Shown here one piece after another: positions 11,866 to 23,211 of a DNA stretch of 64,000 nucleotides. Position numbers and translations under genes: made by a program. A model generated the notes under the pieces. That model saw only the letters and a program-made list of their open reading frames with translations. It was not told where the DNA came from and made no database searches. Each line of letters opens with the position of its first letter. Positions within the stretch are counted from its first letter, which is position 1. The stretch spans positions 154,614,409 through 154,678,408 of the forward strand of contig BSWB01000002.1 in assembly GCA_033239125.1 (NCBI GenBank), read 5' to 3'. The stretch is from Fagopyrum homotropicum (taxonomy: Eukaryota > Streptophyta > Magnoliopsida > Caryophyllales > Polygonaceae).

Positions 11866-13685
11866 TGATAGGTGATGGAATCACTATCGGTTTTAGGTAG
11901 TTTTAGAGCCTTTTTAGAGTCTTTTAGTTGTGTCTTGTGTTCGCTCCAAAAAGGTGTGTGCAAGCTTTAATATTTATAACCCAAGAAGTATGCTTGAACA
12001 ATATGCGAACCCGCAGTGTACGTATCAATTGTAATAAAAGCAAGAATTCCAAGGGTCGATCACAGGGACTATGGTGAAACAAAGTACGGTAATCAGGTTG
12101 TCAATAACCACAAGCAGCAAAGTAAAGCAATCAAAGATGATATAAAAGTCAGATAAAGGGAAATGCGGATTCTAGAGATTAAAGCATCCAGTTGTAGTTC
12201 CGACTCAAGATCTCAAAGGATAACGTAGACAAAGCTGAGGTTTGCAAAGGGAAAGTGTTTCTAAGGTGGGAATAGATCACCGGATAAGTCTCACTACTCA
12301 CTATCCAAAACCAAAGATCCTCTCACCGGGTAAGTCTCAAGGTACTAAGAAAAAGAACTATAATCTCAAATCAACACACCACCCAAGGGGATAGAATCAA
12401 CCTTTACCGGGTAAATCTCAGGCTAACTCTCAAGGATGGGATGAAGGCACACTCAAACCCTAATAAAGGATAAACATTAGTTACCCACACTCATGATCTT
12501 GAGTAAACAAGCAAAGGAATCACCGGGTAAGTCTCATCCTGTTGAACCAGGAAAGGTATAACAAGGATAGGATTTGGCAAACGGAAACTCTCAACTCAGA
12601 TAAGGTTCAGGAAAGGTTCACCTCGTTCAGTTAAATTCCATCCCGGCAGAGATGTTCAATGACTGACCGAGGTGTTCTACAGTTAAGGTAAAGGCTCGAG
12701 CTTTTAGGGTCCTGCTGGGATTAAGATCATTCTATCATCGTCTTTCCCACAACTTTCATCCAATCACCCTAGAATCGCATAAATAACTTAGCCAACAATC
12801 ATCATGATAACAATAATCAAATTTATAAGAAAGGAATCAATATTCAAACAAGAAAACCTTAACACAAAGGTCTCAATAACTGAATCAAACAAACAGACAA
12901 TCAGCGTTCCTCAATCACAAATAAGAAAAGACAACAAAACCAAAAGCCAATCTAAGAAGATCTTACAAACTCCTTCAAAGCCAACTTCAACTTGATTCCT
13001 TTTTTCCTTGAACTTCAACCTTCAAAACTTCCTTCAAACTCTTTAGAAAATCCTCTAGAAAATCCTTGATCCGAAGATGGCTGAATTGTAGAAAATCCAA
13101 CCCTTTATATAGAAGAATTATCTTCCAAAGATAAAATATCTTAAAAAAATAATTTCTTAGAAAATATATCCATATCTCTCAAAATAAATCAGCCAACAAT
13201 ATATCCTTCCTTCCAGAAATCTAGCCAAAAATATGTGATATTCTCTTTCCATAAATAGAAGATCGCAGCCAAAAATAAAGATCTTGTGTCCCGTCATCAG
13301 TTCACCTCGGTCGGGACGCTCCTCAAGATCACCTCGGTCGAGGTGGTATTGTAGCTGACCGAGGTGAATCTCAGCTGAATATAAATCATCTCGAATCTGG
13401 TCCAAAATCAATCCTCTAAATTATTTCCATGCTTCCAGAGATCTTCTTATAGCTCTTCAATGCTCCAAAATGTAGCTCCAATGACTCCTTGACTTCCTTA
13501 GCTCCATTTCGGTCCAAAACGTGTCATTTTCCCTACAATTACAACGAAACTAGGTGTAGACCTCGATTCCCGCAAAGGTAGACAAAACAACAATATAATC
13601 GCAGAATATACATCCATACATGCAGATTTATGAAGATAAAACGTCTAAACCAATCCCAAAATATAGACTATAATGCATGCTATCA
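11866..13685 (-). mobile_element. LTR with TGATAG...CTATCA ends, probably solo
   Basis: 1820 bp, bounded by TGATAGGTGATGG and ATGCATGCTATCA. On the minus strand it would start TGATAGCATGCATT and end in CACCTATCA. Near the plus-strand left end are blocks resembling the Athila LTR 3' end in reverse complement (a CCGCAGTGTACG block and a GCAAGAATTCCA block), so it may be a related Ty3/gypsy LTR. The flanking 5-mers ACAAG and TCTTG do not match, so no target-site duplication is visible. It contains repeated CACCTCGGTC / GACCGAGGTG motifs, including the near-palindrome at 13330-13345. Confidence 0.65.
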
Positions 13686-14112
13686 TCTTGTTGTTAATGT
13701 CTGGATCCAGATGAAGAATCTCAAAATGAAGTAAAAAAGGATCTAGCAACACTTGGGTGAAGAAGAAGATCAACGGAGATAAGCTTCTAGTGCCACACCG
13801 CTCCCGCGGTAGAAGTCACCGCCCCAACGGTGGCCAATGTCCCCGACGCCGCAACTTGCGCCTCGCCAGCGTTCCGTGAGCAACGTGTCACCGCCACCGC
13901 GGCGTCACCTAGCCGCCCCTACGGTGACACCCCTGAAGACCAATGTCCGGCGCCGCAGCCAGCGCCTTCGCCTGCACCCAAAAGATCCCTGTTGTTAAAA
14001 TTTCGGTGTCCGGTTTTAGACCAAAGGGCCATAGTCTCACTTATGTGAGTAAACAGTTCTCCCAATTTCCAATCAAATTAATATAACTATCTTGAACTGA
14101 AAACAAGTTATT
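13686..14112. other. GC-rich LTR-like remnant
   Basis: The stretch 13790-13985 is much richer in G and C than its surroundings and carries palindromic blocks (CCGCTCCCGCGG, and GGCGTCACC with GGTGACACC). This resembles the GC-rich head of the LTRs at 488-1032 and 1650 read in reverse. It is probably the distal part of the LTR interrupted at 11865. The apparent 72-codon frame here has no recognisable domain. Confidence 0.35.
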
Positions 14113-14278
14113 AACCAAGGATTTGTAATTTCCACGAAGGAGTAGACAAAACCTAACCAAGAGTTTGTAATCTCCACAAAGGAGTAGACAAAACCCAATC
14201 AAGAGTTTGTAGTCTCCAAAAGAGTAGAGAAAACCCAACCAAGAGTTTGTAATCTTCAAAAAGGAGTAGACAAAACTC
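14113..14278. repeat. Four tandem copies of a 40-42-bp repeat
   Basis: Units start near 14113, 14155, 14197 and 14237. Each reads AACCAAGAGTTTGTAAT..., then CCACAAAGGAGTAGACAAAA with point changes, and the third is 2 bases shorter. It lies downstream (minus strand sense) of the copia pol remnant, so it may belong to that element's 3' end. Confidence 0.8.
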
Positions 14279-15841
14279 TAATAGAAGTTAAGTTCAATTA
14301 CAAGTCTTATAAACCGGTTGTTATATGTTAAAATCATTGACTTGGATTATGTAATGAGTCATTCATAGATGAATTTTCCTTCTAAGTGTATTCTCCCCTA
14401 CACCGGGAATATCCAAATACCTTATTGGGATAAAACATTACACGTTACAATGACTAAGTAAGAGACTTACTTGTCTTACTTTGTAGAAAGGGTATTCCTA
14501 GGTTTTGTCAATACAAAACCAAACTAAGATGGATGCCTATCCTTTTTCAATACAAAGGAACTATACTGGTCTTTCGAGTTTTGCAAACAAGCTTATAAGA
14601 ATCCCTATCCAATGTCAATACAATGGAACTAAAAGCTTTATTGTTGCAAAAACAAATATGAAATCAAGTGCAAATGACTCTCCCTTTTATATGCATAGTG
14701 GGACACGGTTTTGGAGAGTTATAACCACCAAAAAGCGGTTAAAATCGGTTATGGAAGTTACGTGGAAGTTACTTGAAAGATGGGCCTTGAAGCCCTAAAA
14801 GCCCGAGGCCCACATAGGGAGCCCAAACCCACTCCCCAGAGCTAGCTTATTTTTATTGGTCGAAACACTTCCAATGAGCTTCAATCACTTTAATATAGCT
14901 AGGTAGGCTCCAAGATCCACAAACACTCAATATCTTAGCTCAAACTAGTGTAGCTCCTAAAGAAGCTCACGAGCTGCTTCATTGACATTCACTAAGCATT
15001 TGAGCTTGGATTGCTCCCAATTTTTAACCACATATTATTTAGCCAATATAAGGCCTAAGAACCAAAGGTGTGCCGATAAAATGTGGCTAAAAAGCCCCAA
15101 ACGTCGGCCTTCTAAAATCTAGCACAAGTTGACCTTGTCGTGAATCACCTTGCTTTGATTCGACTCCCCTTACAATACTAGTTGCTCTTAGTGCCGGTCA
15201 CTTAGCTTGCCTCCCGCAACCCGGACCATAGTGACACACATGTGAACAACTCATTGCACCTTGTTTCAAGACAGGCTCAATGGTTACAATGAAGACTTAG
15301 CCCAAATCTCCACCATTCCTCCCCCATTTGAGCAAAGTCAAGAAATTTTAATAGACATACATCCAAAAAAAAATTCGCATAATCATAAATATCTTTCAAT
15401 TGAATTTATTGAATTAGTATAATCATACATTCTTCACTAAAGAATTGTGGTGTCCTAATGGATTGAACCACTTAACTTGTTTAAGTACATGAAGACAACA
15501 TACACGAAATTTACATTTCCCTTACAAATAAATGACACATTTAAAGGCTATTTTGTCCTAATCCTCTAATGAACATATAGGCGAGTCGACCATCTACTCC
15601 CTTGAAGAAACCTTAACACTTCACGTTCACGTAGCAACTGTCTTTTGATTTTGCACCTATAATTGCAAGTTTTCAAATGAGTTGTTAAGAAATTACATAT
15701 TTCATACTATACATATTATATAGGCATAGAGCATTACCTTGGATGGACATTTTATGCCCACAACTTCTTGGAATGGGCTTTCCTCATATAATTAGGCTAA
15801 AGCATCAAGTCATAGGCGAATTGGGTGTCCCACGACAAGTC
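14279..15841 (-). other. Probable 3' non-coding region or LTR of a decayed copia element
   Basis: Non-coding AT-rich sequence lying downstream of the copia RNase H remnant on the minus strand. By position it should contain the 3' untranslated region and 3' LTR. I could not find convincing TG...CA boundaries, so its limits are inferred only. Confidence 0.35.
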
Positions 15842-17506
15842 GTGTTCAATTTAGGTCGTTAAGTGATCAGCTAGATTATTGTGTGTTCTCACAAAATCAA
15901 CTGATACTATATCGTGAGTTATGAGCTCTCTAACCGAGTTATGTCTCACACCAAGATGTCTTGATTTCCCATTGTATGTTTGGCTATAAGATTTAGCCAA
16001 CATAGCTGCACTATCAGAATCAATTGAGATAGGAGAAACCAGTTTTGGCCATTTAGGAATTTCTAGAACCAAATTTCTTAACCATTCAGCTTCATTGCCG
16101 GCAGCGGAAAGTGCCACAAACTCGAACTCCATGGTTGAGGTTGTGAATCTTGTGATGCACGTTTGCTTCTTTGAAGCCCACGAAATGGCACCACCACTTA
16201 ACAAGAAAACTCATCTTGTGGTGGATGAGTAATCCTCTAGATTAGTGATCCATGACGCATCCGAGTAGTCTTCTATCACTGAAGGATACTTACTGTACAA
16301 GATGTCAAAACCCATGGTCCCCTTAAGGTACCTAAGCACACGTCTTAGTGTCTTCCAATGTTGTGAGCCAAGACAACTCGTGTACCTACTCAATTTACCA
16401 ATAGCATAAGTAATATCTGGCCTAGTGCTGGTCATTGCATACATGCAATATGCTATTACTTGTGCATACTCAAGTTGAGAGACAATTGATCCTTGGTTAG
16501 GCATCAACTTCTCACTTGAGTCCATAGGAGTACTAACAATTGTACTTTTATCACATTGGAAGCGTTTGACAATCTTCTCAATGTAGTGTGATTGTGTGAG
16601 GGCTTAAGCCTTTAACATCACGTGTGATTCTTATGCCTAGAATCACATCCACCTCACCTAAGTCTTTCATAGAAAACTTAGTGGACAAGAAATACTTAAT
16701 GAGATCTACTTGTCTTTGGTTTGAACCAAAGATCAACATGTCATCAACATATAAGCATATGATTACACCTTGACCGGTATGATCAAACTTACTATAAACA
16801 CACTTGTCAGCCTGATTTATCTTAAATCCATATTTGACAATACGACATCATCGAACTTTTGATGTCATTGTTTTGGAGCTTGCTTTAGTCCATATAATGA
16901 ATTGACCAAGCGACACACTTTGTGCTCTTGTCCTTTTAAACAAACCCTTCAGGTTGTCTCATATACACTTCCTCATTTAGATCACCATTAAGGAACACTG
17001 TCTTGACATCCATTTGATGAATCAATAGATTATGTATAGCCGCCATAGCTATTAATAACCTAATGGTTGTAATCCTAGCCACCGGAGCATATGTGTCAAA
17101 GTAATCGACATCTTCCCTTTGTCTAAAGCCTTTGATGATCAAACGTGTTTTAAACTTGTCAATGAAACCGTCAACTTTCATCTTCCTCTTGAAGAGCCAT
17201 TTGCATCCCAAAGGTTTGCAATCGGAAGGAAAGTTGGCTTACTCTCATGTATGGTTGCCCATAATGGAGTCCATCTCCTCTTGAATTGCTTCCTTCTAAA
17301 AGGTATCATCTTGAGACTTCATGGTCTCGTCAAATGTCTTTGGATCCTCATCTATATGAAAGTAAGAGTGACGATCCATTTCATTATCCCTTGACCCTTC
17401 AACCAAGAACACTTGAAAAACGGGTTTTTGGGACATATTATTGCTCATGGGAGCAATTTTTGGCAAGGCAAGTCCATGGGACCTCATGCGATTGTTTGGG
17501 TGTTCA
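15842..17506 (-). pseudogene. Ty1/copia pol remnant (RT and RNase H)
   Basis: Minus-strand remnant of a copia polyprotein. Reading leftward, 17506-17290 is the integrase-RT linker. Next is the RT N-terminus at 17211-16936, with the GCKWLFKRK, KGFRQRE, DTYAPVARITTIR and QMDVKTVFLNG motifs. A broken RT palm follows at about 16900-16600, where LYVDDMLIFGS is readable in a shifted frame. Last come the RT connection and RNase H at 16525-15851, with the TRPDITYAIG, DASWIT and LVLEI motifs and the closing ADHLTT. Frameshifts and stops separate the pieces. VKTVFLNG replaces the usual VKTAFLNG. The gag, protease and integrase parts are absent. The upstream end is split by the solo LTR at 17507-19852. 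Confidence 0.9.
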
Positions 17507-19852
17507 TGTAATAACCGAAAATTTATTTTATTTATTTATTCAGAAACGGGTTCCGAATTTTAAGTAGCGGATCTTATTGTATATGACCAGCCCACTTCTC
17601 TTTCTTCTTTAAACCGGCCCACTCCTCTTGCTTCTTCAAACCAGCCCATTTTATTCTCATTCAGTCAGCCAGTGGGCCCACCTCCCTCTCTCTTCCTTAT
17701 CACGCTCCCATATCGTAACAGCAAATGAGATCGGATCCTGATCGTGCTCAACAACACCGATTCACGTCTTCCACCTCTTGCAACTTACGCCGAAATCAAC
17801 ACCTCTGCTCAACCTATCCAGCATTGCCGATCATTGCTCTTGCACTCCCGCCGACGGTCATGTAACCATCTCCCTTCCCTCCTCCTCCGGTTCCTTTCGA
17901 GCCTGGACACAACTGCTGACTGAGTCCATCATCAGCCTTCTTCACCGGTGGCGACAACAGTGCCTTCCAGGTCCACCGTCACGCAGCCCACGAAAGTAGC
18001 GGTAGCAACCATCGCATCGAGTTGAAACACTAGGTACCGTCGTCCCCTCTTTCCTGAGCCTTGCTAATCCCACACATATTCTGAAGTGATATTGTCGTAT
18101 CTTTGCCACCAGTTTCGAACAGACCAGACAAACACGGGCACCAGATTCCTGGACTCCTGCACATCGACGCCAACCCTCGAGCATCGTCAAGCCTGAGACG
18201 GTGTCGTCCTCCAGTTCCGCTCCACCGTGGTATCGACCTCCCTCTTTTTCTTCAACGTCAGCCACCTCGGAACCCTTCTTTGCCGTCGGGCACCGAATTC
18301 TTGGACCGCCAAACTACAGTAGGTAAGTCGGCCTCACTCTTGCAAGTATTGTTCTTTCTTGTTGAAGTAGGAGTGTATGGTAGGCATGGGTGCGGTTGGG
18401 TTTGAGTTTGGAGTGTTGTAGTCAGTATGGTTCGAACCAGGGAGGGTGAGTTATGGTCTGAGTGTTGTGGATGTCCTCTTATAGTATCGAACTCGTGATC
18501 ACTGGGTATCATAAATAGTAGGTTATTCTGCCAGGGAGAATCGAAGGGAGGATCTTTTGCTTACCTTATAGAAATTCAGTTTTAGGTTTGGATATGCAGA
18601 CTTGAGGCTTATGATCCGTTGAATTTTTAATATGTTGTAGATATATATGTAGTTTAATATGTTAAAATTTGAGAATGACATATCATAGATGACCTAGAGA
18701 TTTATTTCGGAATTTTTATATTTTTATTCGAGCCTCGTATTTTAAGCCAAAGTCGGACCTTAGCGACTTTTTATAAATCTAGGTTTGTGTTTAACTCTTA
18801 TAAATCTTTAGCGAATTATCCCTTGAGAGCTAGATTATAGAATAGGTTCCAAAGGAGAGTTTGGAACTAGGTTATAGAATATTCTGGAGTTTCGGGACTA
18901 AGGGTAAAATAGTCATTTTACCTTAAGAGGGGATTTTAGTAAGCCCTCTTATGATGAGATTCTATATCTTAGAAGTTATAGATTTCTAAGAGAGTGGGAT
19001 ACATTATTGATTCCCTTGCCTCCTATGACAAGCGATTAAGTTTCTACGGTAGCAGACCGAGTTAAGATAAAGAGATTTGAGATTTGAGATTTGATTCAGG
19101 TAAGTCCTTGAGACTTACTTAGCTGGTTTCTAGATGTTAGTTGAATGATGATAGTGATGTGTGTTGATTGTTTAATAATTATAACATGCATAGGACGACC
19201 TTTATTATTTTATGGCCCAAGTGTATGTATAACGGGCGGTGACATCACTGCCCAGCTCTGACAAGTTCTCTATACCCAGACCATACAAGTACAAGGTGAG
19301 ATGCATCGGATCCATTCCTGATGGTTACACGGGGCGGCGGCAAGGTTTGGGAATCCCTCGTGTCACAAAATAAGTATCATTAGTAAGAGTGAATGACCTA
19401 AGTAAAGATAATAAATGGATTCTTTGAAAGCATGATGTGTGTTTAGTTTTGCTATTGTGTGTGTGTGCTGTTTTCATTTATCTAACGTTTAGATAGCTAG
19501 CTAACGGTTGATTAATTTTTGTTTTTTAGATTTACCACAGATTAGAGCAGTAGCTGAGTGATCCGGAAGTAGTGGTCAGCCGGGTCTCCGTACTCCCTAG
19601 AGTGGGGTTTGGGTTTTGCACCGATGTTTCCTTTATAGTATGACGACATATATACTTTTATTTTCTTAAGTATTGTAGGTTGTTAGACGTTTGTGTTGCA
19701 TTCATATCTTTTAAACCATCACTTTATGAATTTCGGTTTCTTTATTTGTGTCTTGTTGTAAGATCCTAAAAATTGTTGTCAAACTAAGGTCGGGACCCAT
19801 TGTGAGGTCCTAACCAGTAGCGCACCGAGTTTTGAAAATTTGGGGTGTTACA
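17507..19852 (+). mobile_element. Solo LTR inserted in the copia pol gene
   Basis: 2346 bp from TGTAATAACCG to GGGTGTTACA, flanked by GTTCA (17502-17506) and GTTCG (19853-19857), a target-site duplication with one later change. The copia reading frame is continuous across the flanks when the LTR and one duplicate are ignored (...FIDMFE then HPNNRM...), independent support for the boundaries. The LTR shares the CGGGCGGTGACA block and the GGGACCCATTGTGAGGTCC block with the other chromovirus-type LTRs. The GC-rich segment 17580-18320 is LTR sequence, and the antisense frame there is not a gene. Confidence 0.9.
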
Positions 19853-19890
19853 GTTCGAACATATCAATGAAGTTTATTTCCCTTATTTGG
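19853..19890 (-). pseudogene. Upstream end of the copia pol remnant
   Basis: A short continuation of the minus-strand copia frame (REINFIDMFE) on the far side of the solo LTR. It passes into the AT-rich repeat near 19890, where the copia homology ends. Confidence 0.6.
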
Positions 19891-19895
19891 CAAGA

Positions 19896-21395
19896 CAAAA
19901 ATATTAAATTTACTTTTTGATATTTTAATCCGGGATAATAATTTATTGTATTCGAAATAAGTTCATTTCCCTTATCTTTCTATATTTTTATTTTATTCGA
20001 AAATAAATAAAAGTTTATTGTATTTTTATTTTAATAAAAAAGTTCTAAATTTACTTATATATTTTTGAGTCAAAAAATAGAAGATATAAAAAGTAAATTT
20101 AAAATAAAAATACTGTAAATTTTTATTTTTTTATTTTGTGTTTATTTTTTAAAAACTAGTTATTACCACATTGAATATACGTTTTATACTTTAAAATTAT
20201 AATAAAAATTTTAATAAAATATATTGAGTAAGGTATATAATGGGAATAAACTAAACCATTAGAATACTAAAAGAAAACTTAAAAATGTGTATACTAATAG
20301 AAAAAAACCAAACCTTAATAACACAACACCAGTGAGGAAATATTGTCTTCTTTTATGGCTTTAAAGAAACCATGTGATTGTGTTTGAGTGGTAAATAGGG
20401 TCATAGGGGATAGTGTAACAATTGATTGATGAGAATCTTATAAAGAATAAAACACTAGTCAATGTTAAAGATGGGTGTGAATAATGAGGTTGCATCTTGA
20501 CCAAATGAAACCACCGAGGGCCTGCAGTTTCACACTCACTACATTTCAACCAATCCTCCACTTGTACATCATGCCCATGCCCAATTAATTAAAAGCTGAC
20601 TATTCAATTGTAATAAAACAAATTTAAAAAAAACTAAAGTATTCAATGATAAAAGAACAAACAACGACGTGGCATCTCGAACCTAGAGATACAATTTCAC
20701 CTTCCCAAGGCTATTCCAATATCTTTCTAGGAACCCAAATCAGGTGATGAGTATCCTATGTATCCAAAATATCTAATACAAAGTACTTTGTATTTATACT
20801 TTTAAAATCATATCATGAAATTTTAATGTTTTATGTTATAATAACATATTATAAATACTTTATTTATTATTATTATTATCACTATTTAAAGTATAATATT
20901 TTAACGATATGGAGAAAAAATGCTTTAGAAAACTGATGATTCTAATTCATTCGAACAATCGACTGTGATGGGTGAATGGCTAAATGTTACCGATAAAACT
21001 AAAAAGTTGCACTCTATTTATAAAAGATGGGTATTCAATTGTAATTGAACAAATTTAAAAGAAAAACAAAATATTTAATGGTAAAAGAAATGACGTGACA
21101 TCTCGAACCCCGAGATACAATTTCACCTCCCAAGGATATTCAAATATCTTTCTAGGAGAGGGGGTAATTCCAAATATCTATTATTGAGTACTTTGTTTTT
21201 ATACTTTTAACATCATGTTATGAAAATTTTATGCTTTATCTTATACTAACATATCATAAATTATTTTATTTATTAATATTGCTTTTTTTTAATTATAACA
21301 TGTTTACTATACGGGCAAAAAATACTTTAAAAAACTGACGATTGTGATTCATTAATACAGTCGATTGTGATGGTGAATGCTACCGATAAGACTAA
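19896..21395. repeat. AT-rich dispersed repeat, copy II
   Basis: Counterpart of 9030-10524. It is cut at 21395 by a chromovirus-type LTR. The equivalent base in copy I is 10524, where copy I simply continues. It has no coding content. Confidence 0.7.
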
Positions 21396-21445
21396 TGTAA
21401 CACCCCGAATCCGCGGGACTCGGGATGCTACGAGTTGGGACCTCA
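21396..21445 (-). mobile_element. First 50 bp of a chromovirus-type LTR, interrupted
   Basis: It reads TGTAACACCCCGAATCCGCG... exactly as the left end of related LTRs, then stops after GGGACCTCA where the Athila LTR begins at 21446. The missing continuation should start with CAATGGGTCCCGAC and lie beyond the right edge of the window, after the Athila array. CCTCA (21441-21445) is the predicted Athila target-site duplication. Confidence 0.85.
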
Positions 21446-21756
21446 TGTTAGCATGAAATATTGTGATATTTTAGGCACGTTTTCTAGATGTATTTCATCC
21501 ATAATGGTGTTCATTGATAAAGCATTGAAGCAATTGTGAGCTAGTTTGTTTATATTGTCGATATAGAGGTCTACATAAGCTTTGTGTTGATTGTAGGCGA
21601 ATAAGAGCTGAAACCAAACGAATTAAGAGAGAATGGAGATGGATTAAGCACATCCAAGGATTGAGGACACCACAAAGGAGCTAAGGAAGATGCTAGGATG
21701 AAGAATGGCACAAAACAAAGGGAATTAAGAGCAACCTATGCTTCCACGCTCTAAAA

Positions 21757-21907
21757 TACGGCCGTAATGAAGTCCACGCTCTAAACCACGGCCGTGGAAC
21801 TTGGCAACATGAGCGTGGAGCACTCCAGAGAGTTACACGGTATAAATTACGGTCGTAGAAGTTGTGAAGAACCGTGATGGAATCCACGCTCTAAACCACG
21901 GCCGTGG
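21757..21907. repeat. Palindromic module cluster in Athila U3, copy 1
   Basis: Perfect palindromes TACGGCCGTA (21757-21766), CCACGGCCGTGG (21786-21797) and CCACGGCCGTGG (21896-21907), plus the imperfect TACGGTCGTA (21848-21857). Each is preceded by a half-site and short A-rich spacer (TCCACG CTCTAAA, or ACGG TATAAAT). They lie about 100-250 bp upstream of the TATA box, a position suited to transcription-factor binding. That role is inferred. Confidence 0.85.
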
Positions 21908-22004
21908 AACCCTCTATGACCGTGATTTAGGCGATCTTTTAACGTACTAATTAAAGCCACGATCTTTTACATATGGGCCGGGGGAGAGACATTCTATCTT
22001 TCCC

Positions 22005-22012
22005 TATAAAAG
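22005..22012 (+). promoter_or_regulatory. TATA box of Athila LTR, copy 1
   Basis: TATAAAAG in the context CCCTATAAAAGGAC, in the middle of the LTR as expected for the U3/R boundary. Transcription should start about 25-35 bp downstream. No start site has been mapped. Confidence 0.7.
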
Positions 22013-22486
22013 GACTGAAGGAGGGAGATTCCGTCACCTTCGCTTACGCTTACTTGCACGTGCCTAGGGTTTCAGTTGGACGTGCGGAGATTGTCATTTT
22101 GCAACGGAGATTTGCAAAGACTTGGAATTTGGAAGTTACGCTTTGTCCTTAGGTTTGATTAGAAGACGGATTGACATCCCGCTCTTCGTTCTTATCAAGG
22201 ATTGTGATTGGTTTGTGTTATTCCGAATCTGATATACATCATTACCTTGTTTGTGGATTTGAGATTGAATTGAAGTTATTGTAGGTTTTCGAAGGTTTTC
22301 ATCTTTCATTCTTTTAAATCTTGAATTTGATATCATAATGACTGTTGTTGGCTAAAACCCTTTAGCAATTCTAAGGTGAAGGGTTGATAGTTGTGGCTTA
22401 GATGATGATAGATCGATCGTAAACAGATTGGACCCTGAGAGTTAGAGAGATTCCGTCGACAGCCAGAATCACGGTGTGTTCTTGAG

Positions 22487-22502
22487 TTCCACGGCCGTGG
22501 AA
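22487..22502. repeat. 16-bp perfect palindrome in Athila R/U5, copy 1
   Basis: TTCCACGGCCGTGGAA, the same core as the U3 cluster but downstream of the TATA box. It would therefore be in the transcript, where it could form a hairpin. Confidence 0.85.
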
Positions 22503-23115
22503 TCTCAAGATCCACCCGTAATTTTCCCTAGTTTACGAAACTTGCTTTTACTTTAATACAAAGTTAGATTTTCTTTAACTTAGTCTTGACTTGCCTTTTC
22601 TAAGTGGTAGTGAAGCCTCAACAACCTCTATTTCGATTTCGAGTGTCACAACCTTAATCGGTTTAGTTAGTCTTGATCCTTGGATTACAAGTTTGGGTAT
22701 TTGATATTAATTCTTGTCTTTAGATCCTTTCTATACTTAAGCCTCAACAACCTTTATAGAGAGTATTTCTAGATAAGTCATATAAAGCCTTGGAACTTCA
22801 CCGTACATTGCTTTGCATTAGCATACCTTTGCAACTCTTAACTTTGTCCTTATATCTTTAGTATATCTTGAATCGATTGTCACAACTGGATTCCTGGATC
22901 TTTAGGATTGTTGTTTTCCCAATATTTACAAAGCTTCATACATTTACTTGCTTGACAATTTTATAATTGGATTTAACCCCCCAAATCCCTGTGTTCGATA
23001 CTCTGGAATTCTTGCTTAATTACGTCGATCCGTACACTGCGGGTTCGCTTGCTTGATTTCTAGTTTTATAAATTTAAGACTTATTTGCACTCACGCTAAG
23101 TGGCGAACAAGTTTT

Positions 23116-23133
23116 TGGCGCCGTTGCCGGGGA
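23116..23133 (+). other. Primer-binding site, tRNA-Asp type, copy 1
   Basis: TGGCGCCGTTGCCGGGGA is complementary to the 3' end of plant tRNA-Asp (including CCA). It starts 7 bases after the LTR end. This is the usual primer site of Athila/Tat-lineage elements. Confidence 0.95.
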
Positions 23134-23211
23134 TTTGGTCTAGGCTGAATTCGGTTATCGGTTGTCAAACTTGGGAGCTCTTCCCTTGTTATTTGATATC
23201 TTTTCAAGTGT

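Larger units (their letters stand above)
21446..23109 (+). mobile_element. Athila-type element, copy 1, 5' LTR
   Basis: 1664 bp from TGTTAGCATGAAATATTG to AAGTGGCGAACA. It is repeated at 43016-44681 with roughly 18 single-base differences and one small indel by my count (about 1 %). The U3 part holds a cluster of palindromic modules (21757-21907), then a clear TATA box (22005-22012). Another 16-bp palindrome lies at 22487-22502 downstream of the expected transcription start. A tRNA-Asp primer-binding site follows the 3' end after six bases. Confidence 0.95.

Noticed and set aside
17778..18512. Several 70-107-codon frames around 18 kb
   Set aside because: They are within the GC-rich part of a solo LTR with mapped ends. 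Pro/Ser/Arg-rich composition and overlap on both strands indicate shadows.
23116..23133. tRNA-like match at the Athila and nested-element boundaries
   Set aside because: Only the tRNA 3' end is complementary. There is no cloverleaf, so these are primer-binding sites, not tRNA genes.
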